Below are positions 1 through 8,451 of a stretch of 64,000 bases of DNA, one piece after another. The notes under the pieces were generated by a model. That model was not told the DNA's origin and did not search any database. It saw only the letters and a list, made by a program, of their open reading frames with translations. This stretch comes from Psychromonas sp030397575. GTDB lineage: Bacteria > Pseudomonadota > Gammaproteobacteria > Enterobacterales > Psychromonadaceae. The DNA lies in NCBI RefSeq assembly GCF_046250175.1, contig NZ_CP176468.1; one strand, 5' to 3'. Numbering within the stretch: the first letter of the stretch is position 1; every line of letters starts with the position of its first letter. The translations under genes and the position numbers were made by a program.

Positions 1-1133
1 ATTTCAGATAATGGTTTCTCAAAAATAGGCTCGCATACGGCACGAATAGCAAATTCAAACTCTTCTACAGGTGTATCGGAAGGCACCCATTCAGAATCAA
101 TATGTAGTTGGGCAACTTGGCGGTAATCTCGGTTGAAAAAAGCTAAGAAGTTTTCGGCTAAATAACGTTTATCTTCGTTAGTTAATGTACCTACTATGCC
201 ACAGTCAATACCAATCCAAAGCGGATCTTCTGGGTGTTCGTAAGAGACAAATACATTACCAGGGTGCATGTCCGCATGGAAAAAGCTGTCTCTAAACACT
301 TGTGTGAAAAAGGCTTCTACACCTCGCTCAGCTAATAATTTTAAATCAGTATTTTGTGCTTTTAATGCATCAATATCGGATACTGGAATACCGTAAATTC
401 GCTCCATTACTAACGCATCTTTAGTGCAGTAGTCTGAATATATTTCAGGTACGTATAACAGTTTAGAGTTTAAAAAATTGCGACGTAATTGAATCGCATT
501 TGCACCTTCTCGCATTAAATCTAATTCATCTACGATGGTTTTTTCATATTCGCGGATCACTTCAACTGGGCGTAATCTTTTTGCATCTTTTAAGAAGCGT
601 TGCAGTAACCCGGCAAACCATTTCATTAATTGTAAGTCTGCTGAAATCGTTTTCTCGATACCTGGGCGCGTGACTTTAATTACAACTTCTCTACCGTCTT
701 CTTTTAAAATCGCTGTATGAACCTGTGCGATAGAGGCTGATGCTAATGCTACTTTGTCAAAATCATCAAAAAGTTCATGAATAGGGCGTTGGAAAGATTT
801 TTCTATTTGTTTGATGGCCAGTTCACCAGAAAAGGCGGGAACATTATCTTGTAGATGAGCAAGCTGGTCTGCATAAATTGGCGCTAATAGATCACGGCGA
901 GTTGATAACATTTGCCCAAGTTTGATATAAATAGGGCCTAATGACTGTAAGCTTAAACGTAAGCGTTCTGGCAAACTTAAATGCTGATGTTGATTGCGTA
1001 ACCAAAATAAACATAGGCGCAGAACCCAGTAGCTCTTTGGTCTTTGTGCTTTAGGGACTAGTTCAATTAAGCCGTATTCTATGAAGGTTTTTTGTATCTG
1101 GTATAAACGCGATAGCTCTTTAATTTTTATCAT
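1..1133 (-). CDS. ubiB: UbiB, ABC1/ADCK-type atypical kinase for ubiquinone biosynthesis (3' end outside window)
   Basis: I translated this directly from the complement; 377 codons are open to the left edge and the C-terminus is missing. The start ATG (1133-1131) overlaps the ubiJ stop as ATGA, so the two genes are translationally coupled. The ABC1-family KxGQ motif is at residues 71-74 (KLGQ). Further on are an Ala/Ser-rich loop (ALASASIAQVH), the catalytic-loop HADMHPGNV with its Asn, and IDCGIVG in place of the DFG motif. In this family the protein has ATPase activity supporting the aerobic, membrane-associated coenzyme Q pathway; known homologues carry C-terminal membrane helices, which lie beyond the window here. 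Last gene of ubiE-ubiJ-ubiB. Confidence 0.96.
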   Translation of the reverse strand, partial: MIKIKELSRLYQIQKTFIEYGLIELVPKAQRPKSYWVLRLCLFWLRNQHQHLSLPERLRLSLQSLGPIYIKLGQMLSTRRDLLAPIYADQLAHLQDNVPAFSGELAIKQIEKSFQRPIHELFDDFDKVALASASIAQVHTAILKEDGREVVIKVTRPGIEKTISADLQLMKWFAGLLQRFLKDAKRLRPVEVIREYEKTIVDELDLMREGANAIQLRRNFLNSKLLYVPEIYSDYCTKDALVMERIYGIPVSDIDALKAQNTDLKLLAERGVEAFFTQVFRDSFFHADMHPGNVFVSYEHPEDPLWIGIDCGIVGTLTNEDKRYLAENFLAFFNRDYRQVAQLHIDSEWVPSDTPVEEFEFAIRAVCEPIFEKPLSE

Positions 1134-1780
1134 TTTTTGTCAGCTAATACCTTGGTTTGTGATAGGTTGTTGAGCTGCTTATCCAGCTTATTGTTGATCT
1201 TATTGAGTAACAGATCTGCATCCGTTGCTAAACTACTGACTTGATCGCAAAAGTACGCAACTTCCAATGCACTTGGAGCGAGTTTGATCTCTTCCGTTAC
1301 ATACAGTGCAGATTGCGTTTCAATACGTTTATATTGAAATTGGGTCGTTTGAAACGCTGTTTTAGCATGTTGGCAGAGTTTATGTGCAATAACATCACCC
1401 ACTTTCTGTGATAAATGCTCTTCCCAATCGATCTGCATATCAGTTAATAACATAGCAAACTTCTGCACTAACTGGATGTCGCCATCAACTTCTAACTCGC
1501 CCGATTTAATCAATTGCGTTAATTGACGATTATCTTGCAGTTTATTCAGTGCCTGAAAACTGACCTTGATAGTACAGTCAGGTTGACCTTCAAATTGATT
1601 AAGCACATCAACCTGCTGCTCAGAAATAATAAAATACAGTGGTAAGTCTATCTCTTGTAAGCTCGCCGCAATGATAGTGCCATTAAGTTGTTTACGTTTG
1701 CTTATTGCACTGCTATCTAATTGATGTAGCTGATTCACGCTTGTTTCTAGTAAGCCGCAAAGTAAGTTGGTTAATGGCAT
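1130..1780 (-). CDS. ubiJ: UbiJ, SCP2-domain ubiquinone biosynthesis accessory factor
   Basis: The 216-residue protein sits between ubiE and ubiB, the position that defines UbiJ in Gammaproteobacteria. The N-terminal half resembles an SCP2 lipid-binding domain; the C-terminus is helical and charged with a likely coiled coil (LLNKINNKLDKQLNNL). UbiJ is known to bind ubiquinone intermediates and to help organise the soluble Ubi complex with UbiK. The start at 1780 has a GAGAG ribosome site in the 26-base gap after ubiE, and the stop overlaps the ubiB start by four bases. Sequence conservation in this family is low, so the call leans on context as well as length. Confidence 0.9.
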   Translation of the reverse strand: MPLTNLLCGLLETSVNQLHQLDSSAISKRKQLNGTIIAASLQEIDLPLYFIISEQQVDVLNQFEGQPDCTIKVSFQALNKLQDNRQLTQLIKSGELEVDGDIQLVQKFAMLLTDMQIDWEEHLSQKVGDVIAHKLCQHAKTAFQTTQFQYKRIETQSALYVTEEIKLAPSALEVAYFCDQVSSLATDADLLLNKINNKLDKQLNNLSQTKVLADKK

Positions 1781-1806
1781 ATTATCTCTCGCTGTAAAAA
1801 GGCTAT

Positions 1807-2562
1807 TTAGTATTTGTAACCGCGATGAAGTGCGACAATACCTGCACTTAGGTTAAAGTATTCTGTTCCTTCAAAACCGACATTATTCATCATCTCTTTT
1901 AAGGTGTCTTGGTCTGGGTGCATACGAATACTTTCAGCAAGGTATTGGTAACTTTCACTGTCGTTAGCGATTAACTTACCTAACTTAGGTAAAATATTAA
2001 ATGAGTAGAAATCGTAGAACTTCTCAACCGGCGTGTATACAGGTTTAGAAAACTCTAATACTAAAAGGCGACCGCCTGGTTTTAATACACGGTAAATAGA
2101 AGCTAATGCCTTATCTTTGTCTGTCACATTACGTAAACCAAAAGCGATAGTGATCAGGTCAAAATGGTTATCAGGGAAGGGCAGTTCTTCAGCGTTTGCT
2201 TGAACATAGCTAACGTTACCTTCGATCCCCATATCACGCAGTTTAGTACGGCCGACTTTGAGCATGGAATCATTGATATCAGCTAAAACCACTTCACCTT
2301 TTGTGCCAACAATACGTGAAAACTTGGCAGTTAGATCGCCAGTGCCACCTGCAAGATCTAATACTTTTTGACCTTGACGTACGCCTGAACAATCAATCGT
2401 AAAACGTTTCCAAATGCGGTGAATACCCATGGATAACACATCATTCATGATGTCATATTTAGCGGCAACAGAGTGAAATACATCGGCAACGAGCTCTACC
2501 TTCTTATCCTCTTCAACGGTTTTAAAACCAAAGTGAGTTGTATTGTCTGAGTTTTCTTGCAT
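1807..2562 (-). CDS. ubiE: UbiE, demethylmenaquinone/2-methoxy-benzoquinol C-methyltransferase
   Basis: The protein is a 251-residue class I SAM-dependent methyltransferase, the usual UbiE length. Motif I is LDLAGGTGDLT (about residues 68-78), and the family signatures YDIMNDVLSMGIHRIWK near the N-terminus and RVLKPGGRLLVLEFSKP in the middle are clear. It performs the C-methylation step in ubiquinone and menaquinone synthesis. First gene of a minus-strand ubiE-ubiJ-ubiB operon whose promoter should lie in 2563-2938, shared divergently with pgi. Confidence 0.97.
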   Translation of the reverse strand: MQENSDNTTHFGFKTVEEDKKVELVADVFHSVAAKYDIMNDVLSMGIHRIWKRFTIDCSGVRQGQKVLDLAGGTGDLTAKFSRIVGTKGEVVLADINDSMLKVGRTKLRDMGIEGNVSYVQANAEELPFPDNHFDLITIAFGLRNVTDKDKALASIYRVLKPGGRLLVLEFSKPVYTPVEKFYDFYSFNILPKLGKLIANDSESYQYLAESIRMHPDQDTLKEMMNNVGFEGTEYFNLSAGIVALHRGYKY

Positions 2563-2938
2563 CTTATCTGTTTACCTTTTGATAAATATATTGGCTTAAT
2601 TGGATATCCTCGAATGATACCAATTTTTAAAGGATATTTGGATCTTTATTGTCGACCCTTACATTGCTTGTTTTAATGTTACGCTTTCTTACAAAAGCTC
2701 ACTCTTTTATTGGCTATTATTCAGCGCTAATAATTCACACTACCACACACGGTTTAGTATTAAATTATTCACAAGAGTTATTTAAGTATGCCCTTTTTAA
2801 AGGTACATTAGTTGTTGTAACTCATTGTTTTGCCTTTTTTATCAATATTTAATGAACAGTGTGTGGTTATTTCTGATAACTTATAGTCAATGAGCAATAA
2901 CTGCAAAAGCTTTAATATCATAAACTTGGGAACCTCTT
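2563..2938. other. Divergent intergenic region between ubiE and pgi
   Basis: This 376-base AT-rich stretch must hold the promoters of the ubi operon and of pgi. I see no RNA gene or strong hairpin. A 67-codon open frame (2649-2852, plus) lacks a convincing ribosome site and has no recognisable family, so I do not call it. Confidence 0.5.
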
Positions 2939-4591
2939 ATGCTGAAAAATATCAAACCAACACAGACCAAGGCTTGGTCTACGCTACAATCGTTATTCGA
3001 TGAACACGCAGATATGCAGATTTCGCAATTATTTGCTGAAAACGCACAGCGTTTTGAGACTTTTTCTCGTCAATTCAATGAAGACTTTTTATTAGATTTC
3101 TCTAAAAATCTAATTACTGAAGAAATTTTAGCAAGCCTGTTGGATTTAGCTGAAGAGGTCGATTTATCAGGTGCTATTAAAGCACAGTTCTCTGGCGAGA
3201 AAATTAATATCACAGAACAGCGTGCCGTATTACATACTGCTTTACGTAATCGTAGTAATACACCGGTATTTGTTGATGGTGAAGATGTAATGCCAAAAAT
3301 CAATCAAGTACTCCAACAAATGAAAGCATTTTGTGAAAAGGTACATTCGGGTGAGTGGTTAGGTTATACTGGTAAACGGATTACAGATGTGGTGAATATT
3401 GGCATTGGTGGTTCAGACTTGGGCCCTTATATGGTCACTGAAGCACTTCGTCCTTATAAAGTCGATGGCATTGAGACGCACTTTGTATCTAACGTTGATG
3501 GTACACACATTGTTGAAACCCTAACTAAGGTGGATCCAGAGACAACGTTATTCTTGATCGCGTCTAAAACCTTTACCACACAAGAAACTATGACCAATGC
3601 ACATAGTGCTCGCGATTGGTTCTTAAATTTTGCGCAAGATGAAGCGTTTGTAGCGAAACACTTCGCTGCATTATCTACGAATGCCACTGCAGTCACTGAG
3701 TTTGGGATTGATACGACGAATATGTTCCAATTCTGGGATTGGGTTGGTGGCCGTTATTCTATTTGGTGTGCGATTGGTTTATCTATTGCCTTAACTGTCG
3801 GTTTTGATAATTACGAAGAGCTATTAGCCGGCGCGCATGAAATGGACCAACATTTTGCGACGACTGATTTTAAAGATAACATTCCAGTATTATTAGCGGT
3901 TATTGGTATCTGGTATAACAATTTCTACGGCGCTGAGTCTGAGGCTATTTTACCTTATGATCAATATATGCACCGTTTCCCTGCTTACTTCCAACAAGGC
4001 AATATGGAATCTAACGGTAAATGTACAGACCGTAACGGTGACCCAGTTGATTACCAAACAGGACCTATTATTTGGGGCGAACCTGGTACAAACGGGCAAC
4101 ATGCTTTCTACCAGTTAGTACATCAAGGGACTAAGTTAATTCCTTGTGATTTTATTGCTCCGGCCGTAAGTCATAACCCAGCAGGTGACCATCATCCAAA
4201 ATTACTATCAAACTTCTTTGCTCAAACCGAAGCATTAGCTTTTGGTAAAACAAAAATGCAAGTGGAGTCTGAATTTACAGCTGCCGGTAAATCAGCAGAA
4301 GAAGTCGCTGATTTAGTCCCTTATAAAGTATTTGAAGGTAACAAGCCAACTAACTCTATTCTTGTTAAAAAAATAACACCTAAAACACTAGGGCAATTGA
4401 TTGCTATGTACGAGCAAAAGATTTTCACCCAAGGCGTTATTTGGAATATCTTTACTTTCGACCAATGGGGTGTTGAGCTTGGTAAGCAATTAGCAGGGCA
4501 AATCTTACCGGAATTAAGTAATGATAATTGTGTAGAAAGCCATGACTGTTCTACTAATGGTTTAATCAACGCTTGGAAAGCTTGGAAATAA
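2939..4591 (+). CDS. pgi: Glucose-6-phosphate isomerase
   Basis: The 550-residue protein is full length for bacterial Pgi. Both family signatures are present: VGGRYSIWCAIGL at about residue 266 and FDQWGVELGKQLA at about residue 504. The sugar-phosphate binding segment GIGGSDLGPYM and SKTFTTQETMTNA follow the expected order. It interconverts glucose-6-phosphate and fructose-6-phosphate in the cytoplasm, linking glycolysis to the pentose phosphate enzymes Tkt and Tal encoded further along. It appears monocistronic, with a hairpin just downstream and the ubi operon divergent upstream. Confidence 0.98.
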   Translation: MLKNIKPTQTKAWSTLQSLFDEHADMQISQLFAENAQRFETFSRQFNEDFLLDFSKNLITEEILASLLDLAEEVDLSGAIKAQFSGEKINITEQRAVLHTALRNRSNTPVFVDGEDVMPKINQVLQQMKAFCEKVHSGEWLGYTGKRITDVVNIGIGGSDLGPYMVTEALRPYKVDGIETHFVSNVDGTHIVETLTKVDPETTLFLIASKTFTTQETMTNAHSARDWFLNFAQDEAFVAKHFAALSTNATAVTEFGIDTTNMFQFWDWVGGRYSIWCAIGLSIALTVGFDNYEELLAGAHEMDQHFATTDFKDNIPVLLAVIGIWYNNFYGAESEAILPYDQYMHRFPAYFQQGNMESNGKCTDRNGDPVDYQTGPIIWGEPGTNGQHAFYQLVHQGTKLIPCDFIAPAVSHNPAGDHHPKLLSNFFAQTEALAFGKTKMQVESEFTAAGKSAEEVADLVPYKVFEGNKPTNSILVKKITPKTLGQLIAMYEQKIFTQGVIWNIFTFDQWGVELGKQLAGQILPELSNDNCVESHDCSTNGLINAWKAWK

Positions 4592-4615
4592 GTTTTATCT
4601 CCCCACTCTAAAATT

Positions 4616-4648
4616 GACTGCCTCAGATTGTATTAATTTGAGGCAGTC
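4616..4648 (+). terminator. Hairpin after pgi, probable terminator
   Basis: A perfect 10-bp inverted repeat (GACTGCCTCA / TGAGGCAGTC) with a 13-base loop begins 24 bases after the pgi stop. The following sequence is only moderately T-rich, so termination may be imperfect. Confidence 0.65.
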
Positions 4649-4954
4649 AGCATGCTTAGTTCTCTTTATATTTTACTCATTGTTGATAAATCATTACTAT
4701 AACCCTTTGGTATTATCGTTTTATAGCGAGTAATGCTGAAGTGCTTATTTAGTTTAAATTATTCTTTATTCTTGCCGATCAACTTATGACAAGTAATATT
4801 GTTTAATGATTGGCTGCAATGCTTTATTGAAGAGTTGTTGTAGATAATTTTATATTAGGTGAATAGGTAAAAATAGATAGTACGGAAACTGCCTATTATT
4901 AAACAATAATAGTCTATTATTGCAATATGCATTAACCAAATTACCGAGACATAC
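4649..4954. other. Intergenic region upstream of the GT2 gene
   Basis: About 300 AT-rich bases between the pgi hairpin and the first polysaccharide gene. It should carry that gene's promoter; no specific element could be assigned. Confidence 0.4.
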
Positions 4955-5803
4955 ATGTTAGAAACAGCCATTCTGGTATTGCTTTACAATAAAGAAATAA
5001 AAGACAGTAGTACTTTAAACTCTTTAATCAAATCGACAGCTCAATATTCAAACGCTAAAATTGTTATTTGGAATAATGGCCCTAAAAAGTTAAATTCTGT
5101 CAACTCTCAAGCCCTTATCGACTTAGGCTATCAAACAGAGATCGTTGAAACAGTCACTAATGATTCCTTAGCAGTTATATATAACCGTTTCATAAAAGCC
5201 AATCAGGCTAAAAAGTATATCTTACTTGATGATGATTCTGAGCTGAGCGAGCAATTTATTAAAGCCTCTGCTTTAAGCAAACCTGAACATCTTTCTTTAC
5301 CCATTATTACTAGTAACGGAAAAGTGCAATATCCAAGTATTGACCGCAAACGTTATTCATCAGAAACAATAATAAAAGATAGTAGCCGAGTTACGACGAT
5401 CGGTAGTGGCTTAGTGCTTGGTATTAATATTGTTAATGCATTAAATGAATATTACAACAGCGTATTTGATGAACGCTTTTATTTATATGGTGTTGATACG
5501 ACATTTTGTTTAAGAGTTAATGAAAGTGAGCAAGTTAAACATGTAAAACTGATTACTGGTTTTGATCACTCTCTATCTAAACTAGAAATGGAAAGTGAAA
5601 CTATGACTCGTTTTAGGCGTATTGAGCGAAGTTACGAGCTCGGTTTAAAATTAAGGTATTATATGCCTTTAAGTAAGACGCTATTTTTACTGTTAAAAAC
5701 GGGTACTAGTGTTTTAAAAAGATTATGTCTAGGAAAAAGGTATAAGGTTAGTTTTTTGTATGTGGTGAAGGCTTTCTTATCTGGAAAGCATTATAGAAGT
5801 TGA
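4955..5803 (+). CDS. GT2-family glycosyltransferase
   Basis: The 282-residue protein begins with a short beta strand (ETAILVLLYNK) and carries the nucleotide-sugar binding acidic cluster LLDDDSE near residue 91, as in GT-A glycosyltransferases related to rhamnosyltransferases. FDERFYLYGVDTTFCLRV (about residues 170-187) matches the acceptor-side segment of this family. The Lys/Arg-rich C-terminus suggests membrane association. It starts an AT-rich block with a sulfotransferase and a pyruvyltransferase-like gene, so a role in a modified surface polysaccharide is likely; donor and acceptor sugars cannot be read from sequence. Confidence 0.82.
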   Translation: MLETAILVLLYNKEIKDSSTLNSLIKSTAQYSNAKIVIWNNGPKKLNSVNSQALIDLGYQTEIVETVTNDSLAVIYNRFIKANQAKKYILLDDDSELSEQFIKASALSKPEHLSLPIITSNGKVQYPSIDRKRYSSETIIKDSSRVTTIGSGLVLGINIVNALNEYYNSVFDERFYLYGVDTTFCLRVNESEQVKHVKLITGFDHSLSKLEMESETMTRFRRIERSYELGLKLRYYMPLSKTLFLLLKTGTSVLKRLCLGKRYKVSFLYVVKAFLSGKHYRS

Positions 5804-5906
5804 TTAGTCTTTGATTATATTTTTAAAAAAATCCAACTAAGTATAATAAATATTAATTATATTTTACAAATAAATTATATCTGAAACTTATCTTTGCACA
5901 TTTTTT

Positions 5907-5949
5907 CCTCATTTAAAATTTATCATAAATGGATATTTTAAATGAGGAG
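5907..5949 (+). promoter_or_regulatory. Hairpin sequestering the sulfotransferase ribosome binding site
   Basis: A perfect 13-bp inverted repeat (CCTCATTTAAAAT at 5907-5919, ATTTTAAATGAGG at 5935-5947) has a 15-base loop. The right arm contains the first four bases of the GAGGAG Shine-Dalgarno sequence (5944-5949), nine bases before the ATG at 5959. Folding would hide the ribosome site. No T-run follows, so it is not a simple terminator. Confidence 0.6.
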
Positions 5950-5958
5950 ATATAATTT

Positions 5959-6726
5959 ATGTTATTTACTGAAAAATTAAAGAGTAATTATTTTGGGAGG
6001 AGCTTTGATTACTTTCCATCAATATTTGCCAACAGACTATCAATATATAAAAGTAAAAAGATTACTTATAAAGTTAATAAAATCAAACATAAATTAAAGG
6101 ATAATGGGATTAGTTATAATAAAAGAACATTATTTAATGATGTAAATAATGAAGTGTTATTTATTCATATTCCTAAAGCAGCAGGAATGTCTGTTGTTAA
6201 GTCATTGTATAATCAAAATAAGTCTCATCATGCTTCCGCATCTGATTATTTAAATGAAGATGCGGATAAGTTTCAACAAGCTTTTTCATTTGCTATAACT
6301 CGTAATCCATATACCCGCCTATATTCAGCATATAACTACTTAAAAAATGGTGGAATGAATAAAATTGATCGCGCTTGGTGGGAGTTATACCTCGCTAAAT
6401 ACGATAGTTTTGAGTCTTTTATTATTGAAGGTGGTTTAGAATATGCTATTGAGAAAAGAGCTGAGCATTTTATTCCTCAATATAAATTTATTTTTGACAA
6501 CAATGAAAAGTTGCAATGTAGTTTTTTGGGAAAAGTTGAAGCTATTAATGAGGCTGAGGAGATGTTAAGTGAAAAGCTACAAAGAAGGGTTACTTTTACA
6601 CATCTTAATATGATGAGCCAAAGCGAACCTGTGCTAGAGGATGTATATTCGAAAAACATGTTAGCTATTGTTAACTTGTGCTATAAAAAAGACTTAGATT
6701 TATTAGGTTATAGAAAAATAGTTTAA
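5959..6726 (+). CDS. Carbohydrate sulfotransferase (Sulfotransferase_2-like)
   Basis: The 255-residue protein has both PAPS-binding signatures of carbohydrate sulfotransferases: the 5'-phosphosulfate loop FIHIPKAAGMSV (about residues 71-82) and the 3'-phosphate segment ITRNPYTRLYSAYNYL (about residues 112-127). It should transfer sulfate from PAPS to a sugar hydroxyl or amine. No signal peptide is visible, implying action at the cytoplasmic face on a lipid-linked or nascent glycan. The gene is very AT-rich and preceded by a hairpin covering its ribosome site. Bacterial relatives occur in capsule, O-antigen and nodulation-factor loci; the acceptor is unknown. Confidence 0.85.
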   Translation: MLFTEKLKSNYFGRSFDYFPSIFANRLSIYKSKKITYKVNKIKHKLKDNGISYNKRTLFNDVNNEVLFIHIPKAAGMSVVKSLYNQNKSHHASASDYLNEDADKFQQAFSFAITRNPYTRLYSAYNYLKNGGMNKIDRAWWELYLAKYDSFESFIIEGGLEYAIEKRAEHFIPQYKFIFDNNEKLQCSFLGKVEAINEAEEMLSEKLQRRVTFTHLNMMSQSEPVLEDVYSKNMLAIVNLCYKKDLDLLGYRKIV

Positions 6727-7117
6727 TACTTAGAGTAATTGATAATTTAGAGCATGTTCTGAAAAATAGTTTTTTGTCCTGGTTAATGTTAATAACCTTA
6801 AGTTTCCCATAGCCTTGGGCTGCTCAATTTATTTTATTTTTTACTAATTTATTATATTTATCCTGGTTCAACTTTTATTCTTTTATAAAAGTGATCTTAT
6901 ATTAACTCACTCAATATCTTTCATTAATAAATTTTCTTTTGCAATTATCAAATTATCACTTGCGATAAACTCTTTTTAAGAAAATGAAAGTGTTTATTAT
7001 AATATTTATTATTTATCTGCATAAAAATTTATGAGGTAATTTACTTTCTATATTACAATACATTCTATATTTTATATTAAAGTTTTCATGCAAATGGAAT
7101 GAGTAATTGAAAGGATT
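6727..7117. other. AT-rich spacer between sulfotransferase and pyruvyltransferase genes
   Basis: About 390 bases of strongly AT-rich DNA with only short weak hairpins, for example GGTTA/TAACC near 6780. No gene, repeat or RNA is recognised. The composition fits an acquired polysaccharide block. Confidence 0.4.
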
Positions 7118-7120
7118 ATG

Positions 7121-8311
7121 ATGAAAAAGAAAGTGGTTTTATTCGGAGCATACGACCGGTACAATTATGGCGATAATTTAATGCCAATATTATTAGAAAT
7201 GTACGTTGATAAATATTTGCCTGAAAAGTTAGATTCATATCAATTCATTCACGCTTCAATTAGTGATTCTGACCTTAGTTCTTTTGCATGTTTTAAAACA
7301 GAATCAATTACACGCACCATAGAAAAGTTAGAAGAAGGTGATGTGATTATTGTAGTGGGAGGTGAAGTACTTTGCGCTTCTAATGCTGGGCTGTACCTAC
7401 ATATGCCAAAGCCAAAACTGCTCAACGACTTCTATACTAAGTTAAATAGCTTCCCATTAATTAAAAAACTATTTAAAAGTTGGGCTGATTTAAAGTACAA
7501 AGCTCCATGGGATTATCCTTATTTACCTGACCAAAAACTATTAAATGATGGGGTAATAGTAAAATATAATACTATCGGTGGTGGTATACCTCGAAAACTA
7601 CCTGCTACAAAGAAAGTTGATTTAACTAATAGGCTTGAAGCTTCAAAGTTTCTATCTGTTAGAGACAAAAGAACTTACGATAGGTTAGATCATATTAATA
7701 ATGTAGAGTTATACCCGGACTCTGCGTTTATCATGTCTGATTTATGCTCTGATAGTTTTTTAAGCTCCAAGGTAAGAGGAGATATTTTATCTTATGTGGA
7801 AAGTCCATACATAATATTTCAAGCTGCACCATCTAAGCTAGGTGATAGTTTAACGAATGCAGTAGAAAAATTAGGAGCTTTGTCTAAAAAAACCAACAAG
7901 AGAATATTACTTTTACCTATTGGTTACGCAGCCGGTCATGATGATTTTTATTTGCTAAATAATATGCACAAAAAAATGCTGGATTACAGTGATATAAAAT
8001 TTGAGTTAAATATATGGGAGATTATGTATCTAATTAAGAACTCTGATTGTTATATAGGAACTAGTTTGCATGGTGCTATAACAGCAATGTCATTTGGAAA
8101 ACCCCACTTTGGTATTAATCGCTCTATCCAAAAGCTCAATGCTTTTTTACGTGATTGGAGTATTGCACCGTATGATCATTGTTACTCTGTTTCTGAAATA
8201 GAAGATCTCAATAAATTAATCAATAGCAGCAATAAGTTTGAACTTGAAAGTAATGCTAAAAGGTTAATTTCTTTAGTTATAGAAAATAACAATAAATTGT
8301 TTAATTTTTAA
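7121..8311 (+). CDS. Polysaccharide pyruvyl transferase family protein
   Basis: The protein starts KKVVLFGAYDRYNYGDNLMP, the NxGDNL type N-terminus of the CsaB/WcaK-like family, and has DVIIVVGGEVL (about residues 84-94) and the diagnostic C-terminal YIGTSLHGAITAMSFGKP. Characterised members transfer pyruvate from phosphoenolpyruvate to form a ketal on a sugar; some distant members act on other substrates. Two ATGs are adjacent (7118 and 7121); AAGGA at 7111-7115 fits 7121 better. With the sulfotransferase upstream it suggests an acidic surface glycan. Confidence 0.85.
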   Translation: MKKKVVLFGAYDRYNYGDNLMPILLEMYVDKYLPEKLDSYQFIHASISDSDLSSFACFKTESITRTIEKLEEGDVIIVVGGEVLCASNAGLYLHMPKPKLLNDFYTKLNSFPLIKKLFKSWADLKYKAPWDYPYLPDQKLLNDGVIVKYNTIGGGIPRKLPATKKVDLTNRLEASKFLSVRDKRTYDRLDHINNVELYPDSAFIMSDLCSDSFLSSKVRGDILSYVESPYIIFQAAPSKLGDSLTNAVEKLGALSKKTNKRILLLPIGYAAGHDDFYLLNNMHKKMLDYSDIKFELNIWEIMYLIKNSDCYIGTSLHGAITAMSFGKPHFGINRSIQKLNAFLRDWSIAPYDHCYSVSEIEDLNKLINSSNKFELESNAKRLISLVIENNNKLFNF

Positions 8312-8399
8312 TTTAATGAGTTCATCAATTGTTAGATTATTGGTAATAACTAGATACATTGATTATTTATAAAGTTTATCTGATGTAAGTTACTTTTAT

Positions 8400-8431
8400 G
8401 GGCTATTTACAGGACGAATCCTTAGTAGCCC
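8400..8431. terminator. Hairpin between convergent genes, possible weak terminator
   Basis: GGGCTA/TAGCCC arms enclose an inner AGGA-CGAA-TCCT stem-loop (8411-8422). It lies between the pyruvyltransferase-like gene and the convergent heptosyltransferase gene. No clean T-run follows on either strand. Confidence 0.4.
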
Positions 8432-8451
8432 TATGTAACAAAAAGTTTAAA

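Noticed and set aside
2649..2852. 67-codon open frame between ubiE and pgi
   Set aside because: It has no good ribosome site and no family resemblance, and it overlaps the region needed for two promoters.
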